NCBI GenBank assembly: GCA_020832305.1
Contig: JAFIEV010000050.1
Span: 62,001-126,000 of the forward strand
Source: Cyclobacteriaceae bacterium
GTDB taxonomy: Bacteria; Bacteroidota; Bacteroidia; Cytophagales; Cyclobacteriaceae
Reading direction: 5' to 3'
Length of the DNA stretch: 64,000 nt
The notes beneath the pieces are model-generated. The model saw only the letters and a list, made by a program, of their open reading frames with translations, ran no database searches and was not told the origin of the DNA. Numbering within the stretch: the stretch's first letter is position 1; the number at the start of each line of letters is the position of its first letter. Below are positions 1 to 9,789 of this stretch, piece after piece. A program made the position numbers and the translations under genes.

Positions 1-217
1 GGTGCATCGCTTTATTCCTACCTTCACGGCTCTGGTCAAATGCATGCACTTGCCAGCCCCTTGAAGCTGCATATACGGCATTCCTTCCTTCTCCTTCAGC
101 AGGCAATAAAATTTTTCCTTCTTTTCTCTTATCTATTTGCTCCTTAAAAAAAATGTTGGGTTCTTCACCATATATAAAATGTGAGGCACGGTATCGTTCA
201 TCCCAGAATTCTTTCAT
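1..217 (-). CDS. SAM-dependent methyltransferase, class I (N-terminal part, runs off window start)
   Basis: The first 72 codons can be read on the minus strand from an ATG at 217-215. The protein opens with a WDERY motif, then a YGEEPN stretch, then LPAEGEGRNAVYAA and a GW-x-V-x-AFD strand. These are motif I and the following acidic strand of a Rossmann-fold methyltransferase of the TehB/thiopurine-methyltransferase-like group, so it probably transfers a methyl group from SAM to a small molecule. The substrate cannot be inferred because the C-terminal half lies outside the window. It starts 55 nt after the SGNH-like gene on the same strand and may be the third gene of that operon. Family assignment is from recognised motifs; function is inferred. 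Confidence 0.8.
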   Translation of the reverse strand, partial: MKEFWDERYRASHFIYGEEPNIFFKEQIDKRKEGKILLPAEGEGRNAVYAASRGWQVHAFDQSREGRNKAMH

Positions 218-272
218 TTGATATTTATTTAGGGCGCGCTGAAAAACGCCTGACTTATTGATTTTTTAAATT

Positions 273-944
273 TCATATACCCGCAAACAGTTTTATACTA
301 TACGAAACCCATTGTGCCAAATGCATATTTCCAGCCTCCCTGAAAGTAATACCATCATTTTCGAGCAAATAAGGTCCGCCTGATTCCATTATCAGTTTAT
401 AAACATCATTAAGACCAACACCCAGTCGACCCATGGTCATAAGGGCTGCTTCGTTATATGACAAAACATCTGCATTTCTGTATCTGAAAGCCTGCCCTTC
501 GCGGTCACTACGTTCATCCAGCACAGGGGTAGTTGTGGCCCATACTATGCTGGCATTTGGTTGCAACTGATGGATCTTTTTGATTATAGCACCCAGATTT
601 TTAATGTATTGAGTCAATGGCACCACATTCTGACCACTTATCTGGTCAATTTTCAAATCGTGCAAACCCGAGTTAATATGTATGACATCAAAGGATGTAT
701 CACCCAGCCATATATCCAGCTTATCAGACATATCGTGGGTGTTGATTATGGTTTCTTCGGGCCAGGTAATATCTGCCTGAGCAAACAACTCCTTCTTTAC
801 AAAATCCTGATAACCGGCCCGTATTTCATCCCCAATAAGAAATGCCCTGATTTTTCTTTGTTTTTTAAGTACATAAAAGGAGCTTAATGAGGGCAGAGAT
901 ACACCCGCAAAGAAAAAACCTTTTACAAACTCACGTCTTCGCAT
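273..944 (-). CDS. SGNH-hydrolase-fold protein with a Tat/Sec-like signal, catalytic Ser and His apparently lost
   Basis: 223 residues from the ATG at 944, chosen because the N-terminus then reads MRRREFVKGFFFAGVSL, an export signal with consecutive arginines; a longer reading frame upstream lies inside the preceding kinase gene. The rest follows the SGNH/GDSL fold: block I is LIGDEIRAGY, the conserved Asn/Gly block is INSGLHDLK, and block V is DGITFREAG. In active members block I is GDS and block V is DxxH; here the Ser position is Glu and the His position is Thr. I therefore call it a probable pseudo-hydrolase, perhaps a carbohydrate- or acyl-binding periplasmic protein. It overlaps the 3' end of the propeller histidine kinase by 14 nt, so the two are probably translationally coupled. 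Confidence 0.8.
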   Translation of the reverse strand: MRRREFVKGFFFAGVSLPSLSSFYVLKKQRKIRAFLIGDEIRAGYQDFVKKELFAQADITWPEETIINTHDMSDKLDIWLGDTSFDVIHINSGLHDLKIDQISGQNVVPLTQYIKNLGAIIKKIHQLQPNASIVWATTTPVLDERSDREGQAFRYRNADVLSYNEAALMTMGRLGVGLNDVYKLIMESGGPYLLENDGITFREAGNMHLAQWVSYSIKLFAGI

Positions 945-3900
945 ATTTTTGTGGTTTTTGTCTGTCACCTGCATATTCATTGCCATGTCTGAATGGCAAT
1001 AATAAATTAAATCGCGTAAAGGCCCCCTCTTCACTTTCAAGGCTGATGCTACCTTCGAGTTTTTCAATAGCTTTTTTTACGAGATAAAGACCCAATCCGT
1101 TGCCCTGGGAGAGCTCTGTGCCTTTATAGAACATATTGAAAATCTTATCCCGGTGTTCAGGTGCGATGCCTGTACCATTATCAGAAAAGCCAATCGAATA
1201 GAAAGCTCCCTTAAGTGAAAAATCCACATCTATCTGAAGCTTTTTATTTCCCTTGTAAAGGATGGCGTTTTCGAGAAGGTTTTCAAGGACCATAGACATT
1301 AGACCGATATCAGCCACCAGTGATTTTCTGGTGTGCAAGGTACATCTGACTACCACCTCCCTTGCTTCGGGTAATGTATTTTGAATGGAAAGCAACAAGG
1401 GCTCTATTTCAATAATTTCAGGTGAAAGCCGGCAATTGTTAATCTGATGAATTTGCATCAGGCGTGTAAGGGTCTTGTTCATCCGCCTGGCGCTTTCAGC
1501 CACCATGTTCAGGTAAATTGGGTATTTCTCAGTGTCTGGCTCCATTTTGCCAATCAGGGCCAGTCCTTCCAGCCTCGCGATCGGACCTTTAAGGTCGTGT
1601 GATGCCCTGTAAATAAATGTATCAAGCTCTTCATTGGCTTTAATCAGGGCTTCATTGCTCAATCGCAGACTAAGGGTACGCTCATCTACCAATTGCTCGA
1701 GTTTATTATTGACCAGTCGCAATTCGTGGAGTGCTTGTTTTATTTTATCCCGCGCTTCCACTACTTCTTTATTTTTTTGCACTACCAGATTGCGCTGGTT
1801 TTCGAGTTCCATTTTTTGAATCCGCACTTCAGCATTGGCTTTTTCTACCCGGTTTTTTTCTTCGAGTAATTGCCGGGTACGGGCGGCCACTTCATCATAC
1901 AATTGCTTTTTAGCCTGCTGAAGGTTTTTAACCCGCATGTTCATAAATAAATAACCCAGCGACATGATGCCAACAGCAACCAGTGAGTAAAACCACCAGG
2001 TTCGCCAATAGGGAGGTAATACTTTAATTTTTACCGAAACGCCCTCCTCATTCCATATGCCATCATTATTAGATCCCTTCACCCTGAAAATATAATCACC
2101 GGGGGGCAAATTGGTATAATTTACATATCGGCGATTCCCGATGTAATTCCATCCGTCATCAAAATTCTCCATAAAATAAGCATACTGATTTTTTTCTGCG
2201 TCAGTATAGCTCAAAGCGGCAAATTCAAATGAAAACGATACATCTTTATGGCTCAACACTATCTGTTCTGTTTCAGAAATATGTTTTTGAAGAACCGAAC
2301 CGGGAGCGGCAATGGGTACAGGCTGATTGAGTATTTTGAAGTCGGTTAATACAATTTCAGGGATATAATTATTATCACTCACCTGCCTGGGCTTAAAACT
2401 ATTCAGGCCATTGATGCCACCAAAGTACATGCCAGCCGTACCTGCGTTCCATGAAGCGCCCTGATTAAATTCGTGACCCTGCAAGCCATCTTTTCGGTCG
2501 TAGTTTTTACATTTTAGGGTTAAAGGATCAAACTTGGATAGGCCATTGTTGGTACTTAACCAAAGATAGCCATCCATATCCTCCTCGATACTGTAAATAA
2601 ATGACGAAGTCAAGCCATGACGGGTATCATATCGTACAAAAATACTATCTTGAAACATATTCAATCCGCTGGCTGTTCCGACCCATAACCGATCCTTGCT
2701 ATCATTGAACAGACAAAAAATGATATCATTGCTCAGTGAGTTCTGATCATCTTTTCGTTGCCTGTAATTTTTGCTTTCTCCACTATTGAGGTCAACATAC
2801 CGCAACCCCGACCCTGAACCTCCCACCCAAAGCCGCTGTTTCTTGTCTATAAGTAAAGTACGGGTATCAATATCGCTAAAGTCATTGCCATGAATAAGCT
2901 GTGTAAAAGTCTTTCCATTCCACTTATTGAGTCCCTTATCGGTAGCCAGCCAAAGGTTGCCTTGTTTATCCCTGACCATATCACGTATAGTATTGGATGA
3001 AAGAGAATCCTCATAGCCCGGATGTGCCCGATGTACCTGAATGCTTTGCGATCTGATATCCATTACATTCAATCCTCCGCCAGCAGTACCGATGTAAAGT
3101 TTCCCCCGTTGATAATCTCTCAGTAAGCTTAATATCCTGTTGCTGCTAAGGTTTTGACTATGGCTGCGTGGCTGATATTTTATCCTCTGATTCCTTTGCC
3201 GCAGTATCTTCTCCATTTCCTTCCGGCTGTCACCCCCTTCAATTACATCATCGGTAAGCCAGGTTGTAAATTGCTTTTTTGCGGGATCGTAGCGGTTGAG
3301 GCCACCGTCAAAAGTGCCAATCCACAATATTCCACCCGGCTCTTTATGAATGCATTGTACATTGTTATTGCTAAGCGAATTTTCATTCCCCGGCTCTTTT
3401 CTGATAAGGTAAAATCTTTCATTTTGCCGGTCAATTTTGTTAATCCCTGCATTGGTACCGATCCACAATATACCTGACCGGTCGTCGAATACAGAAGTTA
3501 CCATATTGCTTAACAGACTTTTTTGAGCAGAGGCATCAAAAGAAAACTGTTGATACTGAAAGCTGTATTTATTGTAGCTGTATAAACCTTTGTTTTCGGT
3601 CCCCAGCCAAAGGAGGCCCGACATGCCCTGGTAAATCGATATAATGGGGAAAGAAGCCTGGAGGGGACTTAACTGACCTCTTACGACTGAAAATGCATAC
3701 CTCTTTCTTTTGTGATTTGCATAATTAAGTTTAAAAAGTCCTTGTTCTGAGCCTATCCATAAAATACCATCTTTATCTGAATAGAGAGAAAGGATGCCAT
3801 CGGTGTTCAATCCAGAATCACCTTTGGAAAAATGCACTGTTTCTCCGCTGGTCAAATGGTGCATATATAACCCTAAGCCTGGAGCTGCTATCCACAAGGT

Positions 3901-4470
3901 GCTGTCTGATGTCAGACACAATGCACTGATTCGTTTTGGAGGGTTTCCCATACCTGGATTGATTACCTCGAGGCTGGCTGAATCTTCGAAATATCGAAAT
4001 AGTCCTTCACTTTCGGTGCCGATCCAAACAGCACCGGAATGGTCCTGCACCATTGCATTGATCCGGGTCTGTAACCGGGCATTGATACCCGGCATTTTGT
4101 TGTTGAAACGCTGCAATCCCTGGTCCAAAACACTTAAGCCTTCCTGCGTACCGATCCAGAGTCGTTTTTTATAGTCCTCAAATATGCAATGTACCTGATT
4201 GCTGGGCAGGGAATTTGAATCGGCGGCATTGTGGTTGTGAATATTAAATGCTATGCCATCATATCGGTTAAGTCCACCCATAGTACCAAACCACAGAAAT
4301 CCTTTGTAGTCCTGATAAATGCAATTGATATGACTTTGAGACAAGCCATCCTCCAGGGTGATAGAGTAAAACGGCAGTTGTTGAGCATTAAGGCCTTGTG
4401 CACAAAATGCAAATGGTGTAACAAAAAAAGTTAATTTAAAAAGTAACCTGCAAAGTGTGTTAAAACCCAT
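931..4470 (-). CDS. Two-component propeller sensor histidine kinase (Reg_prop / Y_Y_Y / HisKA-HATPase)
   Basis: 1179 residues from the ATG at 4470; an in-frame GTG at 4503 would only lengthen the N-terminus in front of a good signal peptide (residues 1-30). About 14 propeller repeats with the W-x-G-T/G-L-N pattern (for example LWFGTMGGLNRYDG) fill residues 35-700, followed by a Y_Y_Y Ig-like domain, one membrane helix near 824-845, a long coiled coil, the H-box ASHDLKGP (His958), an N-box near 1065 and the G2 box GNGLGLYL near 1123. The periplasmic propeller should sense an extracellular ligand and the cytoplasmic part phosphorylate a regulator. Unlike the hybrid systems common in Bacteroidota, there is no receiver or AraC domain on the same chain and no regulator next to it. 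The gene is followed by the overlapping SGNH-like gene. Confidence 0.93.
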   Translation of the reverse strand: MGFNTLCRLLFKLTFFVTPFAFCAQGLNAQQLPFYSITLEDGLSQSHINCIYQDYKGFLWFGTMGGLNRYDGIAFNIHNHNAADSNSLPSNQVHCIFEDYKKRLWIGTQEGLSVLDQGLQRFNNKMPGINARLQTRINAMVQDHSGAVWIGTESEGLFRYFEDSASLEVINPGMGNPPKRISALCLTSDSTLWIAAPGLGLYMHHLTSGETVHFSKGDSGLNTDGILSLYSDKDGILWIGSEQGLFKLNYANHKRKRYAFSVVRGQLSPLQASFPIISIYQGMSGLLWLGTENKGLYSYNKYSFQYQQFSFDASAQKSLLSNMVTSVFDDRSGILWIGTNAGINKIDRQNERFYLIRKEPGNENSLSNNNVQCIHKEPGGILWIGTFDGGLNRYDPAKKQFTTWLTDDVIEGGDSRKEMEKILRQRNQRIKYQPRSHSQNLSSNRILSLLRDYQRGKLYIGTAGGGLNVMDIRSQSIQVHRAHPGYEDSLSSNTIRDMVRDKQGNLWLATDKGLNKWNGKTFTQLIHGNDFSDIDTRTLLIDKKQRLWVGGSGSGLRYVDLNSGESKNYRQRKDDQNSLSNDIIFCLFNDSKDRLWVGTASGLNMFQDSIFVRYDTRHGLTSSFIYSIEEDMDGYLWLSTNNGLSKFDPLTLKCKNYDRKDGLQGHEFNQGASWNAGTAGMYFGGINGLNSFKPRQVSDNNYIPEIVLTDFKILNQPVPIAAPGSVLQKHISETEQIVLSHKDVSFSFEFAALSYTDAEKNQYAYFMENFDDGWNYIGNRRYVNYTNLPPGDYIFRVKGSNNDGIWNEEGVSVKIKVLPPYWRTWWFYSLVAVGIMSLGYLFMNMRVKNLQQAKKQLYDEVAARTRQLLEEKNRVEKANAEVRIQKMELENQRNLVVQKNKEVVEARDKIKQALHELRLVNNKLEQLVDERTLSLRLSNEALIKANEELDTFIYRASHDLKGPIARLEGLALIGKMEPDTEKYPIYLNMVAESARRMNKTLTRLMQIHQINNCRLSPEIIEIEPLLLSIQNTLPEAREVVVRCTLHTRKSLVADIGLMSMVLENLLENAILYKGNKKLQIDVDFSLKGAFYSIGFSDNGTGIAPEHRDKIFNMFYKGTELSQGNGLGLYLVKKAIEKLEGSISLESEEGAFTRFNLLLPFRHGNEYAGDRQKPQKYAKT

Positions 4471-4861
4471 CAGATGAAGCTTTACAATTCGATATTTGGG
4501 CACATATTCACGGTATAAAACGAGAATTTACCACGAGAAATTATTCTGTACTTAAACTACATAGATGTGGATACGCAATGAACAAGAAATTTACGTTAAA
4601 AGCGCCGAAATAAAAAATTCAATGATGTACCTTCATGTAAGAAAAACCAGGGTTATTTAAAAAGCCAGGTCTGTTGCCCCGGTTACATGGTTTTAATAAA
4701 GCAATGCAGCTTATTTCATCTGTTTGTAATTGTTTTTTTTATGGTCAGATGGAACCTCCATTATAATCATTCCCATGTGTGAGAACCATTTTTTCATGGA
4801 GGTTTCATCTGCAATGCAGGTATTTCAGTAGTTTCTAAATCAAATAATGAATTGAACAACC
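4471..4861. other. Intergenic region between typA and the propeller kinase
   Basis: 391 nt without a credible gene. It contains a 14-bp inverted repeat with one mismatch (4748-4761 and 4796-4809, arms GATGGAACCTCCAT / ATGGAGGTTTCATC, 34-nt loop) downstream of typA on the minus strand. There is no T-run after it in that direction, so it is not a textbook terminator. No perfect TAnnTTTG element for the kinase was found. Confidence 0.5.
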
Positions 4862-6664
4862 TTATGCTTTATTTCCGGCGCGTTTTCTTTCGTTTTCGTC
4901 AAGGATGATTTTCCTCATTCTCAATGATTTCGGAGTAACCTCGAGGTATTCATCTTTGTGAATGTATTCCATGGCTTCTTCAAGTGAGAATTTTCTTTTC
5001 GGAACTATACGTACGTTATCATCTGTGCCCGAAGCCCGTACATTGGTAAGTTTTTTTCCTTTTTGTACGTTTACTACGAGGTCATTACTACGGGTATGCT
5101 CACCGATTACCTGTCCGGTGTACACATCATCTCCCGGATCTATGAAAAAGATACCCCGGTCTTGTAATTTATCTATTGTATAGGCTGTAGCCATACCACT
5201 TTCCATGGAAATCAGGGAGCCATTATTTCTGCCGGGCAAATCCCCTTTATAGGGTTGAAATTCAAGAAAGCGATGGGTTAAAATGGCTTCACCGGAAGAA
5301 AGCGTAAGCACATGGTTGCGCAAGCCCATAATGCCACGGGATGGCATTTCAAATTCGAGGTGCTGCATATCACCTTTGGGCTCCATAATTTTGAGTTCGC
5401 CCTTTCGCTGGGTGATAATTTCTATGATTTTTCCACTGCTGCTTTCGGGTGTATCAACCACGAGTAACTCGACAGGCTCGTATCTTTTACCATCAATTTC
5501 TTTATAAATAACCTGCGGCTGGCCAACCTGAAGTTCATAACCTTCCCTGCGCATGGTTTCAATAAGCACAGACAAGTGTAAAATACCACGGCCATACACC
5601 AGAAATTTGTCTTCACTGTCTGCTTCTTCAACCCTAAGTGCGAGGTTTTTTTCTATTTCTTTAAAAAGGCGATCGCGCAGGTGTCTGGAAGTTACTAATT
5701 TTCCCTCTTTACCATAAAAAGGCGAATTGTTTATTGTAAACAACATGCTCATGGTGGGTTCATCAACAGCAATACGTGTAAGTGGGGAAGGCGTTTCTAC
5801 AGAGGTTATGGTATCACCTATTTCAAAACCTTCAATACCAACAAGGGCACAAATATCCCCTGCCTTGATTTCACTTACTTTACGTCGACCCAGCCCTTCA
5901 AATACATGAATTTCTTTTATTTTAACCTTTTGAACTGTATCATCTTTTTTACAGAGACCCATCCATTCACCTTCCTTGAGCGTACCCTGATATACCCTTC
6001 CTATTGCGATTCGGCCGACAAAAGATGAATAATCGAGTGAAGTTATCTGGAATTGCGGAATACCCTGCAAAGCCGCCGGAGCAGGTATATGCTCAATGAT
6101 GGCATCGAGCAGGGGAAAAATATCAGAAGTTTTCTCCCTCCAGTCGTGGTTCATCCAACCTTCTTTTGAAGAACCATACAAGGTGTGAAAATCGAGTTGA
6201 TTTTCAGTGGCATCCAGGTTAAACATAAGGTCGAATACCTGTTCGTGCACTTCATCCGGCCGGCAATTAAGCTTATCAACTTTATTAATAACCACAATTG
6301 GTTTCAAACCCAGGCTTAAGGCCTTACTTAGTACAAATCTTGTCTGAGGCATTGGGCCTTCAAAAGCATCTACCAATAATAAAACCCCATCGGCCATTTT
6401 GAGTACCCGCTCTACTTCCCCACCAAAATCGGCGTGGCCAGGTGTATCTATAATATTGATTTTTACATCTTTATAGACAATAGAAACATTTTTTGAAACT
6501 ATGGTGATGCCTCGCTCTCTCTCCAGATCATTGTTGTCAAGAATCAGCTCCTTTTCTTCCTCTCCCGGTCGCAGACTGCTGGTAGCGTAAATCATTTTGT
6601 CTACCAGGGTAGTTTTACCATGGTCAACGTGTGCAATAATTGCAATATTCCGTATGCTTTGCAT
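4862..6664 (-). CDS. typA: Translational GTPase TypA/BipA
   Basis: 600 residues, the normal family length. The G domain starts at residue 9 with the P-loop [10 protein letters not shown], followed by the switch II motif DTPGHADF and the NKVD guanine-specificity motif. The EF-G-like domains II, III and V and the TypA-specific C-terminus follow. The protein binds 70S ribosomes and is linked to ribosome assembly and growth under stress such as cold. It is monocistronic here. A TACTTTTG element at 6685-6692 lies just upstream of the start codon and fits the Bacteroidota -7 consensus. Confidence 0.97.
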   Translation of the reverse strand: MQSIRNIAIIAHVDHGKTTLVDKMIYATSSLRPGEEEKELILDNNDLERERGITIVSKNVSIVYKDVKINIIDTPGHADFGGEVERVLKMADGVLLLVDAFEGPMPQTRFVLSKALSLGLKPIVVINKVDKLNCRPDEVHEQVFDLMFNLDATENQLDFHTLYGSSKEGWMNHDWREKTSDIFPLLDAIIEHIPAPAALQGIPQFQITSLDYSSFVGRIAIGRVYQGTLKEGEWMGLCKKDDTVQKVKIKEIHVFEGLGRRKVSEIKAGDICALVGIEGFEIGDTITSVETPSPLTRIAVDEPTMSMLFTINNSPFYGKEGKLVTSRHLRDRLFKEIEKNLALRVEEADSEDKFLVYGRGILHLSVLIETMRREGYELQVGQPQVIYKEIDGKRYEPVELLVVDTPESSSGKIIEIITQRKGELKIMEPKGDMQHLEFEMPSRGIMGLRNHVLTLSSGEAILTHRFLEFQPYKGDLPGRNNGSLISMESGMATAYTIDKLQDRGIFFIDPGDDVYTGQVIGEHTRSNDLVVNVQKGKKLTNVRASGTDDNVRIVPKRKFSLEEAMEYIHKDEYLEVTPKSLRMRKIILDENERKRAGNKA

Positions 6665-6684
6665 TACTTGTTAAAATTGGAGCG

Positions 6685-6692
6685 CAAAAGTA
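6685..6692 (-). promoter_or_regulatory. Candidate -7 promoter element of typA
   Basis: Read on the minus strand the sequence is TACTTTTG, a match to the Bacteroidota -7 consensus TAnnTTTG, ending 21 nt upstream of the typA ATG. No good TTTG -33 element is seen at the usual 19-21 nt spacing, so support is partial. Confidence 0.4.
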
Positions 6693-6856
6693 ATAAGAAT
6701 ATTGTAATGAAAAGGTGGTTTAGTTAAAAAATAGTTGTGAAGGTTAAAAAATGACTAAATGAAAACCCAGCAAATCATAATATAATTTTTACAAGTTTAA
6801 CTATTTTAAAGTCAAAATGCATTATTAAAGGAATTTGTAATTTTTCTATATACGTC

Positions 6857-6887
6857 ATAAAAATAGCCGGAACAGATTCCGGCTATT
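6857..6887 (-). terminator. Intrinsic terminator downstream of the 61-residue lipoprotein gene
   Basis: Perfect 11-bp inverted repeat (6862-6872 and 6877-6887, arm AATAGCCGGAA) with a 4-nt loop. On the minus strand it runs into TTTTT. It lies 113 nt after the stop codon of the lipoprotein gene and also separates it from typA. Confidence 0.65.
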
Positions 6888-6999
6888 ATTTAATATTTTA
6901 CATAAAATTCTCTCAATTTTGTTACAAATTGTAAAATTTTATAATCGCACTTTTGCAATAAACAAAATTATACTATTTTTAGAACTTCGTTCTTTAATA

Positions 7000-7185
7000 T
7001 CACTTTGGTTGTTTCTTTCTGAACTCATCATAGCCATCTTCGATGATTCCACCTTCGCACTCACAGGCATCTGCGTTTAATAAAAGGGTTTCATCTACCG
7101 CTGGCAGAACTTCTTCCTCAGTACAACCTAAGAATGAGAAACTTAACATTGCAAAAATGGCGAGTGTAAAGAATTTAGCTTTCAT
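7000..7185 (-). CDS. Small predicted lipoprotein, 61 residues, unknown function
   Basis: The protein has a classical lipoprotein signal (MKAKFFTLAIFAMLSFSFLGC, lipobox FLGC with Cys21) followed by a very acidic 40-residue tail with a CEC pair and the motif GGIIEDGYDEF. I do not recognise a family. The reading frame is supported by context: a near-perfect promoter lies 60 nt upstream and an intrinsic terminator downstream, making a complete monocistronic unit. The mature peptide would be a short anionic tether on the periplasmic side of a membrane. Its role is unknown. Confidence 0.75.
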   Translation of the reverse strand: MKAKFFTLAIFAMLSFSFLGCTEEEVLPAVDETLLLNADACECEGGIIEDGYDEFRKKQPK

Positions 7186-7544
7186 CGTTATAAGTGTTTA
7201 AGTTTATTAATTTTTTTAGTGTTTTCTTTTTTAATTATCTGGAACAAAGATAATCAAACTCCCCGTATTATCAAAATAATTATATATATTCTTCTAAAAT
7301 TACAATTTATATATTCGAAAGTCCATTTTATTGTTTTTGTTATATTTTTTTCGGAATAGTTATAAAATAATATGATGGAGATTTGATATGTCCCTATGAA
7401 GCTGATTGATTGAATCAAAAATTGCACTATATTTACCTAATGTTAAACTATTGTCAGAATCGTGTAACATCCATAGCAGTTTTACACTAAAACTTTTCTG
7501 ATTTCATTGTATTATTGGAACAAATTACCTTGATCGATTAGCAA
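7186..7544. other. Divergent intergenic region, small lipoprotein / TPR kinase
   Basis: 359 nt of AT-rich sequence. It contains the minus-strand promoter at 7245-7276. For the plus-strand kinase only weak one-mismatch -7 candidates were seen. No gene or repeat was found. Confidence 0.5.
7245..7276 (-). promoter_or_regulatory. Bacteroidota-type promoter of the small lipoprotein gene
   Basis: On the minus strand a TTTTG -33 element (7272-7276) is separated by exactly 19 nt from a TATCTTTG -7 element (7245-7252), matching the TTTG-N19-TAnnTTTG consensus. The predicted start of transcription is about 55 nt upstream of the ATG at 7185. Confidence 0.75.
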
Positions 7545-9656
7545 ATGAGATTTTGGATACTGTGGTGTGTAATTTTAATGCTTCCTCCGGCTTTATCCCG
7601 TGCTTCTGAGATAGACAGCCTCAAAAGTCTTATTCTTAAAGTGGAGGGCAAAGACAGGATAAAAGTCCTGAACAATCTTGCCTATGCGTATGCACAAAGG
7701 GATCCTGAAGAATCATTATACTTCAACAAGAGAGCTTATGATGAAGCCATTCTGCTGAAGGATACTACCTGGCAGATTTTTCTTCTCATAGATATCAGCT
7801 ATGCGCATCGCAGATCTGCCGATTACAGTCATGCATTAAGCTCGTTAAAAAAAGCTTATGAACTTGCCTCATTAACCAATAATACCTCCTTACTTCAAGA
7901 CTGCATTAACCAAATGGCGTCTTTGTATCTCTTGTTAAAAATATATGATAAGTCATTGGATTACTATCATCAGGCATTGAAACTCTATCAGAAAGAAAAA
8001 AATGCTTCCATGATCGCCCGCATGCTCAACAATATCGGCATTATTTTTTACAAACTCGACGACACAGAAAACGCCCTGAAATATTTCAGCGAATCTCTTG
8101 AAATAAGGCTGGAAATCGGTGAAGAAAACCGGACGTTTGTGAATTACAACAATATGGCCCTCATTTACAATTCATTAAATGACCATGAAAAAGCCATTTA
8201 TCATTTTAAAAAAGCCATAGAAATTGGCATACAGCACGAACAGGGCAAGTCACTCGCCAATGCTTATAATGGCCTGGGCATTGTATATCAAAAAAAGAGC
8301 AACCCCGTTCTGGCCAGACAATTCATTTATAAATCCATTGAAGAATGTGACCGCATCAACGATGCATTACTTCAATCAAGCAACTACTACTACCTGGCAA
8401 AATTATATACCGAGGAAAATAATTTCATCAAGGCAAAGGATATGCTCGCCATTAGCGACAGCCTTGAAACGATGGCGCCCGATAAACAAAAGAAATACAA
8501 CAACCATGTACTGTATTCAGAAATCTATGAGCTGAAAAATATGTATGATTCCGCCTTTTATCATCAGAAGAAGGCTTCTGATTTAAAAAGCGAAATATTC
8601 AATGAAAAACTTTCAAAAAACCTGGCAGAAATTCAACTGGGATTACAAGCCGAAAAAGCCTCTGTAGAAATCGCCCTGAAAGATGAGAAAATTCATCAAA
8701 ACCGCGAATTGAATTACTTTTTGTTTACCGTGGTCCTGCTGAGCCTTGCACTGATTTCACTGATTTACCGAAATTACAAGGTAACCAACAGAATAAATCA
8801 GAAGCTGAGCGAAAGCCATCAGGAAATAGAAATACAAAAGAATCAGCTGCAAAGGAAAAATGAAGAACTGGCCAAGGCCAAGATTATCATCGAAACTCAG
8901 AACGAAAGGTTGAGAACCATCAACGAAGAGCTGGAAGAGGCTGTAAGAAGACGCACCATTGAGTTAAGCCGAACCAATCAGGAGCTTGAAAAAGCGGTAC
9001 ATGATCTCGATCAGTTTATTTATAAAACATCGCACGACTTACGAGGCCCCATAGCAACCATGCAGGGATTGGTCAATCTCGGCATTATCGAAACTACTGA
9101 AGAAATATCCCTGGAGTATTTCCAAACCCTTCGGAAAATCGGCAATCAGTTAAATGACATACTTACCTATCTGATTAAAGTACATGAAACCTATCAAAGC
9201 AAACCACACCTTGAAAGAATCAAAATAAAAGATCTTATCTACGATACAATTAAAAAAGTTCAGTCTAACACCCTGCCCTCTCACGTTGAAGTTCTCACTG
9301 ATTTTAATGGTATTGAAGAATGGTCCTGCGACAAATATTTACTTACCATGATTATCGAAAGCCTTACCATTAATGCGGGATTATATGCCAGAAATAAAAA
9401 TGCATTTATTTCGGTTGGCACCAGGTATGCCGATGGTGGCCTGAGATTGCGAATTGAAGATAACGGCTATGGAATCCAGGACCATGATCTGAAAAAAGTA
9501 TTTACCATGTTTTTCAAAGGATCGCCCAGCCCGGGTGGAACCGGTCTCGAAATTTACGCTGCCAAAGTTGCTGTAGAAAAACTTGGTGGAAAAATTGTAT
9601 TGGAAAAACCAATGGACAATACCATATTCGATATCTACCTGCCAGGCGATAACTAG
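7545..9656 (+). CDS. TPR-containing sensor histidine kinase
   Basis: 703 residues. A signal peptide (1-20, ending around SRASE) is followed by roughly seven tetratricopeptide repeats to about residue 370, a membrane helix at about 389-410, a coiled coil to 485, the phospho-acceptor box KTSHDLRGP (His497), and a HATPase domain with IEDNGYGI (G1) and GTGLEIYAAK (G2). The periplasmic TPRs suggest sensing through protein-protein contact rather than a small ligand. No response regulator or DNA-binding domain is fused or adjacent, so it is an orphan kinase. The dimerisation/His region resembles that of the propeller kinase at the left end (both have SHDLxGPIA), so the two may share a partner. Confidence 0.92.
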   Translation: MRFWILWCVILMLPPALSRASEIDSLKSLILKVEGKDRIKVLNNLAYAYAQRDPEESLYFNKRAYDEAILLKDTTWQIFLLIDISYAHRRSADYSHALSSLKKAYELASLTNNTSLLQDCINQMASLYLLLKIYDKSLDYYHQALKLYQKEKNASMIARMLNNIGIIFYKLDDTENALKYFSESLEIRLEIGEENRTFVNYNNMALIYNSLNDHEKAIYHFKKAIEIGIQHEQGKSLANAYNGLGIVYQKKSNPVLARQFIYKSIEECDRINDALLQSSNYYYLAKLYTEENNFIKAKDMLAISDSLETMAPDKQKKYNNHVLYSEIYELKNMYDSAFYHQKKASDLKSEIFNEKLSKNLAEIQLGLQAEKASVEIALKDEKIHQNRELNYFLFTVVLLSLALISLIYRNYKVTNRINQKLSESHQEIEIQKNQLQRKNEELAKAKIIIETQNERLRTINEELEEAVRRRTIELSRTNQELEKAVHDLDQFIYKTSHDLRGPIATMQGLVNLGIIETTEEISLEYFQTLRKIGNQLNDILTYLIKVHETYQSKPHLERIKIKDLIYDTIKKVQSNTLPSHVEVLTDFNGIEEWSCDKYLLTMIIESLTINAGLYARNKNAFISVGTRYADGGLRLRIEDNGYGIQDHDLKKVFTMFFKGSPSPGGTGLEIYAAKVAVEKLGGKIVLEKPMDNTIFDIYLPGDN

Positions 9657-9789
9657 GGTTGGCTGAAAATCACCTATCTTGTTGATTTATTTTATTTCAA
9701 TATGCTAAATTGACATTATAGATGCATAGCTTTCCGCTAACCCTTCTTAAAGCAAACTTTTTTCCCGGAAAGCTGGTTTTTTTATCGAT

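Larger units (their letters stand above)
6665..6999. other. Intergenic region between typA and the small lipoprotein gene
   Basis: 335 nt, very AT-rich. It holds the candidate typA promoter at its left end and the terminator of the small lipoprotein gene (6857-6887). I see no open reading frame worth calling. Confidence 0.5.

Noticed and set aside
1064-1067. Longer start for the SGNH-like protein at 1067
   Set aside because: It would add 41 residues encoded inside the kinase gene, in front of a clear export signal.
4748-4809. Inverted repeat downstream of typA as a terminator
   Set aside because: The arms pair well but no T-run follows on the minus strand, so it is only noted.
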